51,767 nt of DNA from Opitutaceae bacterium. GTDB lineage: Bacteria; Verrucomicrobiota; Verrucomicrobiia; Opitutales; Opitutaceae. Below the pieces are notes generated by a model that did not search any database, was not told the origin of the DNA, and saw nothing but the letters and a program-made list of their open reading frames with translations. Shown piece after piece: positions 8,901 to 17,969 of this stretch (the first letter of the stretch is position 1; the number at the start of each line of letters is the position of its first letter). The DNA lies in assembly GCA_017994935.1 (NCBI GenBank), contig JAGOJU010000023.1, forward strand, positions 1-51,767, read 5' to 3'. The translations under genes and the position numbers were made by a program.

Positions 8901-9103
8901 GAGCGATTTCAGCCTGATGCGGTGGCGAGGGTCACCCAAATTCGACAATGCCTGCGAGGATGGCCGCGCGCGGGAAGTTGCGCACGGATCGCGGCGGGGT
9001 ATGCCATGGGGGTGTGGGGTGGTTCGGTCGGGGGGACGTCTTTCAAGGCTGGCGATGAAGGCTTGGGTTTGAGTTTCCCTTTCAGGACTCTACGCTTCCT
9101 GAC

Positions 9104-11470
9104 ATGCCCTTGCCACGTCCCGATGCGCCGATGCCCTCTGCACAGCCCCCGTTGGAAACGACGCCGCCCCATTTTGGACCCGGATCGAAATCGGCGGCCG
9201 GCCTGAAGGCTGTCATCAAGACAGGTGAGTATGCGCTGGGAAGGGCGGGGGTGTTGGCGGGTACGATGGCGCTCCTGAAGGTCAACCAGCTTGACGGTTT
9301 TGACTGCCAGTCCTGCGCCTGGCCCAATCCGGACACGGATCGCCACACCTTTGAGTTCTGCGAAAATGGAGCCAAGGCTGTGGCGGACGAGGCGATGACG
9401 GCACGTGCCGATCGTGAGTTTTTTGCGCGCCACCCGGTTTCTGAGCTGCTGGATCGAAGCGACCACTGGTTGAACAGTCAGGGACGCCTGACCGAGCCCA
9501 TGATCCTGCGACCGGGGGCGATGCACTATGAGCCTGTGTCATGGGAAGACGCGTTCGCGGTCCTCGCGAAGGAACTCCGGGCGCTTCCGACGCCGGATGC
9601 GGCGGCGTTCTACACCTCGGGTCGCACGAGCAATGAGGCGGCGTTCCTCTATCAGCTCTTTGCCCGGCAGTTTGGCACCAACAACCTGCCCGACTGCTCG
9701 AACATGTGTCATGAGAGCAGCGGTGCCGCCTTGAATGCGACAATTGGCATTGGCAAGGGCACCGTCACCCTGGACGATTTTGCCAGGGCTGAGCTCATCC
9801 TCATCGTGGGGCAGAATCCCGGGACAAACCACCCGCGCATGCTGACGACCCTTGCTGAGGCAAAACGTGCGGGGGCCATGATTGTATCCATAAACCCGTT
9901 ACCGGAGATCGGGAACTTTCGATTCAAGAACCCCCAGGACCTGCTCAATCCCGTCAAGGCCCTGAAGCTCCTGACCCAGCCCGGCACACCGTTGAGCGAC
10001 CACTGGCTGCAGGTGCGCATTGCCGGGGATCTGGCGCTCTTCAAGGGTCTGATGAAAGGCATGCTCGAGCTGGAGGATGCGGCCCCGGGCACCGTGCTGG
10101 ATCATGAGTTCATCAGGGAGCACACGGATGGCTTTGAGGCGCTCATCTCAGACCTGAGGGCAACGTCCTGGGAGTCTATCGTCGAAGCCGCCGGCGTGAA
10201 GCAGGAGAAAATCGAGCGCATTGCGATGCTCGCGGCGAGATCCCGGGCGACCATCTGCTGCTGGGCGATGGGCCTGACCCAGCAACCCCAGTCGGTCGCA
10301 ACGATCCAGCAGATCGTCAATTTTCTGCTGTTGCGCGGCAGCATCGGGCGCCCCGGGGCGGGAGTCTGCCCGGTTCGCGGCCATTCCAATGTCCAGGGAG
10401 ACCGCACGATGGGGATTTTCGAAAAGATGCCCGATGAGTGGCTGGATCGTCTCGACCGTGAGTTCCGTTTCGCGTCGCCCAGAAAGCACGGTCATGACAC
10501 CGTGGACACGATTCGCGCCATGCACCGGGGCGAAGTTTCGGTCTTTTTCGGGCTTGGAGGCAACTTCCTGTCGGCGACGCCGGACACGGAGTTCACCGGG
10601 GCGGCGCTGCGACGCTGTTCGCTGACCGTACACGTTTCCACCAAACTCAACCGTGCGCATCTCGTCACTGGCCGGACCGCACTGATCCTGCCCTGCCTGG
10701 GAAGGAGCGAGCGGGATCGTCAGGCGACCGGCGAACAATTTGTCACCGTGGAGGATTCGATGGGCATCATCAGTTCCTCTCGCGGGCATGCGGAACCGGC
10801 ATCGCGCGACCTGCTCAGCGAACCCGCGATCGTGGCACGTCTTGCATCGGCGGTTCTGGGCGAGCGCACGACAGTGCCCTGGGCAGACCTCGCGGCAAAT
10901 TATGATCTCATCCGCGATCGCATATCGAATGTCGTGCATGGTTTTGAGGACTTCAACGAACGGATCAGAAGGGGTGTCTTCTATCTGCCGAATGCTCCAC
11001 GCGATCGGCGGGAGTGGAGGACCGCCACGGGCAAGGCGCGCTTCACCGTGGCAGCCATTCGCAGGGATACTCTGGGGAAGGGGGAGTACGTGATGATGAC
11101 AATCCGCACACATGATCAGTTCAATACAACGGTCTACGGTCTCGATGACCGCTATCGTGGGGTTTTTGGCGGACGGCGTGTCGTCTTCATGCAAGAGGAC
11201 GACATCAGGGATGCGGGCCTGGTGGCAGGCCAGTGGGTTGACCTCGAAAACCATTTTGGCGGTGTCGTGCGACACGCACGGGCATTCATGGTGGCGCCGT
11301 ATGCAATCCCGCGGGGATGCGTTGCAACGTATTTTCCTGAGGCCAACGTACTTGTGCCTATCGACAGCACGGCCGAGGTCAGCAATACTCCCACGAGTAA
11401 ATATGTGATCGTCACGATATCCTCGGGCGCCGGACCGCAGGAGCGGAGCGACGCTTCAGGGCGCAGTTGA
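9104..11470 (+). CDS. FdhF/YdeP family molybdopterin oxidoreductase
   Basis: The 788-residue protein is the large subunit type of the molybdopterin oxidoreductase superfamily and most resembles YdeP proteins. It has the YdeP-type CQSCAWP segment (about 68-74) in place of the usual N-terminal iron-sulfur CxxC motif series, the TSGRTSNEAAFLYQL block, CSNMCHESSG around the expected metal-ligand position, GQNPGTNHPRM, and a C-terminal molydopterin dinucleotide-binding domain (about 660-770). No signal peptide is seen, so it should be cytoplasmic. No electron-transfer subunit, FdhD or cofactor-synthesis gene is adjacent. The reaction is not known; YdeP of E. coli is linked to acid resistance. Confidence 0.9.
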   Translation: MPLPRPDAPMPSAQPPLETTPPHFGPGSKSAAGLKAVIKTGEYALGRAGVLAGTMALLKVNQLDGFDCQSCAWPNPDTDRHTFEFCENGAKAVADEAMTARADREFFARHPVSELLDRSDHWLNSQGRLTEPMILRPGAMHYEPVSWEDAFAVLAKELRALPTPDAAAFYTSGRTSNEAAFLYQLFARQFGTNNLPDCSNMCHESSGAALNATIGIGKGTVTLDDFARAELILIVGQNPGTNHPRMLTTLAEAKRAGAMIVSINPLPEIGNFRFKNPQDLLNPVKALKLLTQPGTPLSDHWLQVRIAGDLALFKGLMKGMLELEDAAPGTVLDHEFIREHTDGFEALISDLRATSWESIVEAAGVKQEKIERIAMLAARSRATICCWAMGLTQQPQSVATIQQIVNFLLLRGSIGRPGAGVCPVRGHSNVQGDRTMGIFEKMPDEWLDRLDREFRFASPRKHGHDTVDTIRAMHRGEVSVFFGLGGNFLSATPDTEFTGAALRRCSLTVHVSTKLNRAHLVTGRTALILPCLGRSERDRQATGEQFVTVEDSMGIISSSRGHAEPASRDLLSEPAIVARLASAVLGERTTVPWADLAANYDLIRDRISNVVHGFEDFNERIRRGVFYLPNAPRDRREWRTATGKARFTVAAIRRDTLGKGEYVMMTIRTHDQFNTTVYGLDDRYRGVFGGRRVVFMQEDDIRDAGLVAGQWVDLENHFGGVVRHARAFMVAPYAIPRGCVATYFPEANVLVPIDSTAEVSNTPTSKYVIVTISSGAGPQERSDASGRS

Positions 11471-11504
11471 GCGCAATCGGGAGGTTGAAACGGAAATGTT
11501 CGCC

Positions 11505-11527
11505 AAAAAAACCAGCATGCTTGCTGG
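11505..11527 (-). terminator. Hairpin with T-tract on the minus strand
   Basis: Read on the minus strand, a perfect 6-bp stem (CCAGCA, loop AGCA, TGCTGG) is followed by seven T. This is the shape of an intrinsic terminator, but no minus-strand gene lies upstream. On the plus strand it sits in the leader of the DUF3016 gene. Confidence 0.35.
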
Positions 11528-11584
11528 CGGGTGAAACAAATCGCGCTACTTTGAGTCACAAATAGAAACAGAAATCTACAGCCT

Positions 11585-12100
11585 ATGAAAACCATTCGAC
11601 TGCTTTTGACTCTTACCCTCGCGGGCGCCGGTGCGGTTTATGCCGCTGACAAGAAAGTGCCAACCAGCCGCGTCGAGGTGAACTTCACGGATCCTGAAAA
11701 TTTCACGGATGTGAAGGATAGTTCATTCGGCTCTGAAAAGGGCCGCGACGCGATCCTGTCTGAAATCCGCGATTACATCACGAATCGTGCGAACAAGCTT
11801 CTGCCTGAGGGACAGAAGCTGACCATCACCTTCAGCGACATCGATCTCGCCGGCGAATATGAACCTTGGCGCGGTCCGCGTGCGGACGACATCCGCATCG
11901 TGAAGGACATCTATCCTCCTCGCTTCAAGTTCACCTATAAGGTCACGAATGCCGCGGGTGCAGTGGTCAAGGAAGGCGAGGAAAATCTGTTCGATCTGGC
12001 CTTCACCATGCGCCTGACGATCGATCGTCAGGATCCGCTGCGTTATGAGAAGGACATTCTCAACGAGTGGATGGGGGCGAAATTGCGGGCCCGCAAATAG
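11585..12100 (+). CDS. DUF3016 domain protein, exported
   Basis: The 171-residue protein has a clear signal peptide (about 1-20, ending VYAAD) and then one DUF3016 domain: VEVNFTDPENFTDVKD, the ITFSDIDLAGEYEP segment and a C-terminal LRYEKDILNEWM. The family is found in periplasmic or secreted proteins of Proteobacteria and Verrucomicrobia and has no known function. The leader is AT-rich compared with its surroundings. A strong intrinsic terminator follows the gene, so it is a single-gene transcript. Confidence 0.9.
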   Translation: MKTIRLLLTLTLAGAGAVYAADKKVPTSRVEVNFTDPENFTDVKDSSFGSEKGRDAILSEIRDYITNRANKLLPEGQKLTITFSDIDLAGEYEPWRGPRADDIRIVKDIYPPRFKFTYKVTNAAGAVVKEGEENLFDLAFTMRLTIDRQDPLRYEKDILNEWMGAKLRARK

Positions 12101-12136
12101 CTACCTGAGCACATTCAGAATTTGGTTCGATCTCAC

Positions 12137-12169
12137 CGCCGCGAGTGGCACACTCGCGGCGTTTTATTT
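12137..12169 (+). terminator. Intrinsic terminator after the DUF3016 gene
   Basis: A perfect 11-bp stem (CGCCGCGAGTG with CACTCGCGGCG, loop GCA) is followed by TTTTATTT. It begins 36 bases after the stop codon. It also rules out starts of the next gene that lie upstream of it. Confidence 0.92.
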
Positions 12170-12191
12170 GGTTGGACCCCATTGCTCATCC

Positions 12192-12581
12192 TTGAATTCC
12201 CCGGTTCCCGAGTTTGCCTCCCGCGTCGACAAATGGCTGTGGTCGGTGCGCCTTTACAGGACGCGGAGCCTAGCGTCCGACGCGTGTCGGGCGGGAAGTG
12301 TGAGGATTGGCGATCAGCCTGTGAAGCCCGCCAGGGATGTGCGCCCCGGTGAGATGATTAGCGTGCGGCAGGGCGTCGTGGAACGGACCCTCGTCGTGCT
12401 CGCGGTGCCGAAGTCGCGTGTGGGCGCACCGCAGGTGGGAGCCTATTGCGAGGATCGCACCCCTCCGGGCGAATGGGAGAAAGCCCGTGAGCAGCGCGTC
12501 CAGCACCTGCTCGCGCGCGAACGCGGTTCTGGGCGGCCCACCAAGCGCGACCGACGGCAGATTGACCGCCTGATGGGATAG
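12192..12581 (+). CDS. S4-domain RNA-binding protein, Hsp15 (HslR) family
   Basis: The 129-residue protein has an N-terminal S4 domain (about 9-70: RVDKWLWSVRLYRTRSLA, then GSVRIGDQPVKPARDVRPGE) and a basic C-terminal tail (KRDRRQIDRL). Hsp15-type proteins bind the 50S subunit with stalled nascent chain or other structured RNA. No ATG exists at the expected place; a TTG at 12192 gives the family-like start and falls after the terminator of the preceding gene, so it is chosen. The ribosome binding site is weak. Confidence 0.82.
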   Translation: MNSPVPEFASRVDKWLWSVRLYRTRSLASDACRAGSVRIGDQPVKPARDVRPGEMISVRQGVVERTLVVLAVPKSRVGAPQVGAYCEDRTPPGEWEKAREQRVQHLLARERGSGRPTKRDRRQIDRLMG

Positions 12582-12662
12582 TCTGTCCCGCGCCCAACCC
12601 CGATGGCGCCCCTGGGCCGGCGATCGGATGGCCGGGATGGTCGCTGGTGCCCGATGTGCCCG

Positions 12663-13133
12663 TCATCCTTTTCCGCCGCGGAGGACGTAGACGTGATTGA
12701 GATCGTGCTTCTCGAACTCCTTCCAGTAGGTGTCCTCGATCTTTTTGAGTTCCTCTTCGAGTGAAGGGGGCGACTCGAGGCCGGGGGTGGAGGAAGCGAG
12801 GTGACGTTTCGCCTGGTCGGCGGCGTAGTCGCGGTCCGAGAGGCGGGCAACCAGTTCGTGCCAGAAGGCATCGTTGGTGTGCTCCGAAAGCACCTGCTCC
12901 ACCCGTTCCTCCTTGGTGATCTTTGCCGAGGGCATGAGGCGTCCGTCCGGTCCCGTTTCGACAAGATCCGCGCAGTCGAGCGACTGTGCCAGGCTCAGCA
13001 ACTTGCCTTCAATTTCCTGATAGCGCTTTGCCGCGGCCGTTTCGGGCCCCTGATAGGCGGACACCACATGCATGCCGAAGTGGACCAACTCCAGCACCCG
13101 TGCAAATTCCGTCGGCGTGAACGATACTTTCAT
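12663..13133 (-). CDS. Hypothetical protein, helical and charged
   Basis: The 156-residue protein starts MKVSFTPTEF. It is not recognised. It looks wholly cytoplasmic: no signal peptide, no membrane segment, mostly amphipathic helices with many Glu and Lys (KITKEERVEQVL, SLEEELKKIEDTYWKEFEKHDL). Codon use agrees with its neighbours, and the frame is open without rare codons, which supports a real gene. The start at 13133 is preferred to 13169 because the upstream residues look non-coding. It lies divergent to the WYL regulator, with about 140 bases between the starts, and converges on the S4 gene. Confidence 0.75.
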   Translation of the reverse strand: MKVSFTPTEFARVLELVHFGMHVVSAYQGPETAAAKRYQEIEGKLLSLAQSLDCADLVETGPDGRLMPSAKITKEERVEQVLSEHTNDAFWHELVARLSDRDYAADQAKRHLASSTPGLESPPSLEEELKKIEDTYWKEFEKHDLNHVYVLRGGKG

Positions 13134-13272
13134 GGAGCGTGATTCTCTCACGTGAGCACCGGTCCGCAACGATGGAGTGACGGAAGTTCCCTGCGAGGAC
13201 CGTCGGAGTCACGCTGAATGGGAAAAATCAGATTGGCGACCTGAGGTTCGGACCGGCAGGCTTCCGGGTACG

Positions 13273-14298
13273 ATGAACCGCACCGATCGCCTTGTCGCGA
13301 TGGTCATGTATTTCCAGGGGCGCCGATTGGTGCGTGCCGAGGAACTTGCCCGCCATTTCGAGATCAGCGTTCGCACCGTGTACCGGGATGTGGGCGCCCT
13401 CTGCGAAGCGGGGGTTCCGCTTACGGGAGAGGCGGGTGTCGGGTACACCCTGGTGAAGGGGTATCATCTGCCGCCGGTGAGTTTCACCGCTGATGAAGCC
13501 ATGGCGCTGTTCGTGGGAGGCGAAATGGTGCGAAAGTTCACCGACTCCTCGCTGTCCTCCGCCATGTCGTCCGCGCTTCTCAAACTTCGAGCCGTTCTTC
13601 CGCAGGATCAGCAGGACGACATCGACCGCCTGGGGCGGGGCATGCTCGTTGCCGGCAACGGAGCGCTTCGCGACGGACTCGACCAGCGTGTCCTCCTGCC
13701 CATTCAGCAGGCGGTGATCTCCCGCAGGGTTCTGCGCTTCGCCTACCGGGTTCCCAGCCGGAATGAGATGACCCGGCGCGATGTCGAGCCGCTGGGGGTC
13801 GTGTTCCATAACGGAGCGTGGTACCTGGTGGGGTGGTGCCGGCTGCGCGATGGGCTGAGGCAGTTCAAGCTGGAGCGACTCGGGGACCTGGAGGTGACCA
13901 CCGAGAGTTTCTCGCCGCGACCTGATTTTTCCCTGGACCGATACCTCAACGACGCCATGCCGACGGAAAAGATGCTGACAGCCAGGATCTGGTTCCGCCT
14001 GTTCGCCTTCGATCGGGCGCGGCGGGAGAGTTTCAACGCACTGACGGAGGTGGTGGAACGCGACGACGGGTTCGAGGCGACCGTCCGCACGTTCTCCCTT
14101 CAATGGCTCGCGCGCTGGATCCTGACCTTCGGCGATGGTGCGCGAGCGATCGCGCCTGAGGAACTGCGGGAATGCGTTATCCACGAAGCTCGCCAAATAC
14201 TTGATAATCATAAGCCCAACAGCATTTCTGAAAGAAGCGGTCACGGGCACGGTGCCTTGAATGGCCGCCCGGTGGGCGGTCGCCCGAAAACATCCTGA
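13273..14298 (+). CDS. WYL-domain transcriptional regulator (YafY type)
   Basis: The 341-residue protein has an N-terminal helix-turn-helix (about 1-60: NRTDRLVAMVMYFQGRRLVRAEELARHF and ISVRTVYRDVGAL) and a WYL ligand-binding domain (about 140-215), containing RFAYRVPSR and the GAWYLVGWCRLR block, then a C-terminal WCX-like extension. YafY-type proteins are repressors or activators responding to small ligands or nucleic-acid ends. The start at 13273 (MNRTDRL) fits the family. It precedes two VOC genes on the same strand, an arrangement suggesting that it controls them. Confidence 0.92.
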   Translation: MNRTDRLVAMVMYFQGRRLVRAEELARHFEISVRTVYRDVGALCEAGVPLTGEAGVGYTLVKGYHLPPVSFTADEAMALFVGGEMVRKFTDSSLSSAMSSALLKLRAVLPQDQQDDIDRLGRGMLVAGNGALRDGLDQRVLLPIQQAVISRRVLRFAYRVPSRNEMTRRDVEPLGVVFHNGAWYLVGWCRLRDGLRQFKLERLGDLEVTTESFSPRPDFSLDRYLNDAMPTEKMLTARIWFRLFAFDRARRESFNALTEVVERDDGFEATVRTFSLQWLARWILTFGDGARAIAPEELRECVIHEARQILDNHKPNSISERSGHGHGALNGRPVGGRPKTS

Positions 14299-14378
14299 CA
14301 TAACGTTGTCAGTGCCATCTGCTAGGGTGGTGACTCGCCGCTATCGCGGCAGACGTATCTCTTTACCCAAGGAATCCC

Positions 14379-14759
14379 ATGCCTCGCGTCACCGAAATCG
14401 CATTCACCGGTTATCCGGTCTCCAACATCGCCCGTTCCCGAGCCTTCTATGAAGGCGTCCTTCAGTTGAAACTTTCGCAGGTCTATGAGCACGGTGAGAA
14501 GTCGTGGATTGAGTACGAGATCGCAGGATCCACCTTCGCGATTTCCAATTTCATGGAGGCCCCGAAGCCCAGCGGAAAGGGGCCGAGCGTGGCCTTTGAG
14601 GTTGAGGATTTCGAACAAAGCATTGCGACGTTGCGCGAAAACCTGACGCCCTTCTATCAGGAGCCGATGGCAACCCCGGTCTGCCAACTTGCGATTGTCG
14701 GGGATCCCGACGGCAATGCCGTGACGATCCACCACCGCCTGGCGGCCGCTTCTCCCTGA
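14379..14759 (+). CDS. VOC family (glyoxalase-like) protein
   Basis: The 126-residue protein is one vicinal-oxygen-chelate module: FTGYPVSNIARSRAFYEGVLQLKL at the start, a central beta strand YEIAGSTFAIS, and DPDGNAVTIH at the C-terminus. Members bind a divalent metal and act as glyoxalases, dioxygenases or resistance proteins; here only the fold is clear. The usual first-module His ligand is not obvious. It begins 80 bases after the WYL regulator and is followed by another VOC gene after 20 bases, so a shared transcript is likely. Confidence 0.88.
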   Translation: MPRVTEIAFTGYPVSNIARSRAFYEGVLQLKLSQVYEHGEKSWIEYEIAGSTFAISNFMEAPKPSGKGPSVAFEVEDFEQSIATLRENLTPFYQEPMATPVCQLAIVGDPDGNAVTIHHRLAAASP

Positions 14760-14779
14760 ACCTGAACTCCTGCAAACTC

Positions 14780-15250
14780 ATGAGCCTTTCATCTGCACGC
14801 CGGGAAGCCCCTTGCTTCTGCGCCGGGATTGTCACCGCACGGTTCTATGAAACGTGGGATTTCTACACCGGACTTCTGGGGTTTCGCACCATTTCCGAAA
14901 GCAATACCCGGGTACATCTCCAGCACCCGGGGGGAGCTCAACTTGACATTCTCGAACACGAGGTGGACGGGAACCCGTCCGAGCTGATCAGTGCGATCGA
15001 TGGTCGTGGCCTCTGGTTCAGCCTCGAGGTACCTGACCTGGAAGCAGAAATTGACCGGATGAGATCTGCGGGTGCCTTGATGCAAATGTCCTCTATTGAA
15101 TTGGTGCGGGGCGTGAGGCATTTCATGATCCGTGATCCCAATGGGGTCCTGATCTACCTGACGGAATGCGTGAAAGCGGCGGCGGTTTCGGAGGACGACA
15201 ACCGGGCATGCCAGGCCTGCGAGTCTGAGATGCAAATGGCAGGGGCATAG
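14780..15250 (+). CDS. VOC family protein
   Basis: The 156-residue protein is a second VOC module: CAGIVTARFYETWDFYTGLLGFRTI, a central HLQHPGGAQLDILE strand, and IRDPNGVLIYLTE at the C-terminus. Relatives are annotated as bleomycin-resistance or glyoxalase-like proteins without a proven reaction. A 25-residue tail with two close cysteines (CQAC) follows the domain. It lies 20 bases after the previous VOC gene, and the pair may bind related substrates under the upstream WYL regulator. Confidence 0.85.
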   Translation: MSLSSARREAPCFCAGIVTARFYETWDFYTGLLGFRTISESNTRVHLQHPGGAQLDILEHEVDGNPSELISAIDGRGLWFSLEVPDLEAEIDRMRSAGALMQMSSIELVRGVRHFMIRDPNGVLIYLTECVKAAAVSEDDNRACQACESEMQMAGA

Positions 15251-15333
15251 GCAGATTTTCCGCATCCTCCGCAATCTGGTTTCAAAAAAATCCCTCGCAC
15301 CGCTGCGCAGACGCGTCTTCCTTGGATGCGTCC

Positions 15334-17145
15334 ATGTCCCTGTTCAGCCTGCTCGACGTTTCCCTCAGCTTTGGTGGCCCGTACATCCTGGAGAAAGCCA
15401 ATTTCCAGGTGGACCCGGGCGAACGCGTCTGCCTTTTGGGGCGAAATGGCGCGGGCAAATCGACGCTGATGAAGATCATTGCCGGGGAGATCAAACCCGA
15501 CTCCGGCCAGGTTTTTCGCGAGCCTGGTTCGGTTTTCACGCGGCTCACGCAGGAAATTCCCCCGGGTATCGAGGGGGACATCCAGACGCTGGTGACCTCC
15601 GGCCTGCGACCTCCGCACGATCATGAGGAGGAATGGGAGCGTGATGTGCGGGTCGATGATCTCATCGCCCGCCTGCAGCTCGATCCCGATGCGCAGTTTT
15701 CCAGTTTGTCGGGAGGCCTGAAGCGCCGTGCGCTCCTGGCGCGCGCCTTAGCGGGACAGCCGGATTTGCTGCTGCTGGACGAGCCCACCAACCACCTCGA
15801 CATCGACTCCATCCTCTGGCTCGAGGAGTTTTTGCTGTCCGAGAGAATCTCGTTATTTTTCGTGACCCACGACCGCGCGTTTCTCAGGCGCCTGGCAACC
15901 CGGATTGTCGACCTCGATCGCGGACGCCTGGCGAGCTGGGCGTGCGACTACGACACTTACCTCGTGCGCAAGGAGGAGGTGATGGAGGCGGAGGAGCGGC
16001 AGCAGGCGCTGTTCGACAAGAAGCTCGCACAGGAGGAGGTTTGGATCCGCAAGGGTGTCAAGGCGCAGCGTTCGCGGGCGCAGGGACGCATCCACGCCCT
16101 CATGAAGATGAGGGCCGAGCGGGCCGCGCGCCGCGAACGAACGGGGAATGTCACCATGCGCCTGGCCGAGGCCGAGCGATCCGGTGTCAAGGTCGTCGAA
16201 GCCGACCGGATTTCGTTTGCCTTTCCCGATGGCAGGCCGCTGGTCAGCGATTTTACGACGTTGATAGCGCGGGGTGACAAGATCGGACTAATCGGCCCGA
16301 ATGGCGCGGGAAAAACCACGCTCATCAAGCTGCTCCTGGGGGAACTGAATCCGACCTCCGGTGAGATCAAGCATGGCAGCGGGCTTGAGGTGGTGTATTT
16401 CGACCAGTTTCGCGGCCAGATCGACGACAACAGGACGGTTGCGGACAATATCGCTGACGGGAATGAATCCGTCACGATCGACGGGCGGACGCGTCACGTG
16501 ATCAGCTACCTTCAGGATTTTCTGTTTGCACCCGACCGTGCGCGCACGCCCGCACGGGTGCTCTCTGGCGGCGAACGCAACCGCCTGTTGCTGGCGCGTC
16601 TCTTCACCAGGCCTGCAAACGTGCTGGTGATGGACGAGCCCACCAATGATCTCGATGCCGAAACGCTCGACCTCCTGGAGGACCTGCTCGTGGAGTATCA
16701 GGGCACGCTCCTCGTGGTGAGCCATGATCGTGACTTCCTGGACAACGTTGTGAGCAGCACGATGGTGTTTGAAGGGGAGGGTCGCATCGCCGAGTATGTG
16801 GGTGGCTACAGTGATTGGCTCAAGGAAAAGGAGAAGGCGGCCGCGACCGCTGCGATGAAGCCTTCGAAGATTGCGGCTGCGCCTGCGTCCGCCACTTCAC
16901 CGAGGACCGTTGCGGTCAAGACGCGAAAGCTCGGCTCAAAGGAACAGAAGGAACTCGAAAGTCTGCCGGCGCAGATCGAGAAGATCGAAGCCGAGCAGCA
17001 GGAGCTTTCGTCAAGGCTGGCCGATCCGTCCTTTTACCAGCAGTCTGCCTCCGTTGTTGCGGCAGCCCGTGCGCGAGTCTTCGAACTCGAGGCGGCCCAT
17101 GCCACGGCGTATGCACGCTGGGAGGAACTCGAAGCCATCAAGTGA
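15334..17145 (+). CDS. uup: ABC-F family ATPase, Uup type
   Basis: The 603-residue protein has two ABC ATPase domains without membrane segments. The first has Walker A GRNGAGKST, signature LSGGLKRRA and Walker B LLLLDEPTNHLD; the second has GPNGAGKTT, LSGGERNRL and VLVMDEPTNDLD. An ABC-F linker helix region (about 225-285, rich in Arg and Glu) joins them. After about residue 500 comes a low-complexity stretch and a C-terminal coiled coil (about 530-600), the Uup mark. Uup proteins act on ribosomes and on branched DNA intermediates. The ATG at 15322 four codons upstream is an alternative start. Confidence 0.92.
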   Translation: MSLFSLLDVSLSFGGPYILEKANFQVDPGERVCLLGRNGAGKSTLMKIIAGEIKPDSGQVFREPGSVFTRLTQEIPPGIEGDIQTLVTSGLRPPHDHEEEWERDVRVDDLIARLQLDPDAQFSSLSGGLKRRALLARALAGQPDLLLLDEPTNHLDIDSILWLEEFLLSERISLFFVTHDRAFLRRLATRIVDLDRGRLASWACDYDTYLVRKEEVMEAEERQQALFDKKLAQEEVWIRKGVKAQRSRAQGRIHALMKMRAERAARRERTGNVTMRLAEAERSGVKVVEADRISFAFPDGRPLVSDFTTLIARGDKIGLIGPNGAGKTTLIKLLLGELNPTSGEIKHGSGLEVVYFDQFRGQIDDNRTVADNIADGNESVTIDGRTRHVISYLQDFLFAPDRARTPARVLSGGERNRLLLARLFTRPANVLVMDEPTNDLDAETLDLLEDLLVEYQGTLLVVSHDRDFLDNVVSSTMVFEGEGRIAEYVGGYSDWLKEKEKAAATAAMKPSKIAAAPASATSPRTVAVKTRKLGSKEQKELESLPAQIEKIEAEQQELSSRLADPSFYQQSASVVAAARARVFELEAAHATAYARWEELEAIK

Positions 17146-17485
17146 TGGGGCGCCTGAAGCCAATTCGCCGGGTTTGGGTCGCGTCCGGAACCGCTTTGTT
17201 TCTTTCCCGGGTCTGCAGGATTGCCTGTCCGCATTCCGACAGGGCGGGTGTTCTCGATATCTGATCCATCCAACGCTGCTGGTCTTCCAGCGGATAGAAG
17301 TTACGTATGATAATTGTATGCCAGGTAGATACATAATCGTACAACTCTTCGTCGTCACGGACCAACGATGGATTCTGGACACCTCTTGGCCAAAGGTTTG
17401 AGACCCTTTCGCTGCAGCGGACTTCGTGGACTTTCTTCGCGCTGGCGTTTTCGCGCGTCGGACTGGTAAGTGTCTTGGTGCCGTT
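17146..17485. other. Intergenic region before tRNA-Leu, no gene seen
   Basis: This stretch of 340 bases holds a short AT-rich patch near 17300-17335. No reading frame with family similarity is seen. The open frames on the minus strand run through the tRNA and are translations of non-coding DNA. Confidence 0.5.
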
Positions 17486-17571
17486 GCCCGGGTGGCGAAA
17501 TGGTAGACGCTTCTGACTTAAAATCAGATTTCCGAAAGGAAGTACCGGTTCGAGTCCGGTCCCGGGCACCA
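17486..17571 (+). tRNA. tRNA-Leu (UAA)
   Basis: The segment folds as a class II tRNA. The acceptor stem GCCCGGG pairs with CCCGGGC, the anticodon loop CTTAAAA gives UAA, the long variable arm is ATTTCCGAAAGGAAGT, and the T arm contains GGTTCGAGTCC. The CCA end is encoded. No phage integrase or attachment repeat was seen next to it. Confidence 0.96.
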
Positions 17572-17969
17572 CTCGCAGCAGCGGGATGCAGCGCCACCGA
17601 ATGAGTCCATGGGAGACACTTCGGCTCATTTGGGTTGCCATGCAGCTGCCAGAACTCGGGGACAGGCATGGCCGGGCGGTGATTTCCTTTGGGTTGCTGC
17701 TGTTCATCGCCCAACAAGGGCAGGTACTCGATTTTCGATACGTGCCTATTGCGCCTGGAGCACGCATCTTTGCAGCGTGCGCGGCTTGTTACGGACAAAT
17801 GCGAGGTGTCGGCAAGCAGGCAGATCGACGTTTGCTGGTGTCGGTCGGGATAGGCGCGATGCCATTGTTCTAGAGTTGCGCTCTTTAAGGGTGTTGATGG
17901 CAGGTGCAGGACGGGAAATCGAGTCCGGTGTCGCAGTTGCCAGCAGTGTGATCCGCAGGAAGCCAGTCA
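17572..17969. other. Intergenic region after tRNA-Leu, no supported gene
   Basis: The stretch of about 400 bases holds a plus-strand open frame of 95 codons (17586-17873) whose codon use is weaker than that of the neighbours and whose product is not recognised. No terminator, repeat or integrase remnant is evident. Confidence 0.4.

Noticed and set aside
17138..17767. Minus-strand frame of 209 codons across tRNA-Leu
   Set aside because: The part containing TGLEPVLPFG is the translation of the antisense of the tRNA, a known false protein.
17586..17873. Plus-strand 95-codon frame after tRNA-Leu
   Set aside because: No family match and weaker codon bias than true genes nearby; not supported as a gene.
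17486..17969. tRNA-Leu as an integration site
   Set aside because: No integrase, direct repeat of the tRNA 3' end or foreign-looking gene cluster was found next to it.
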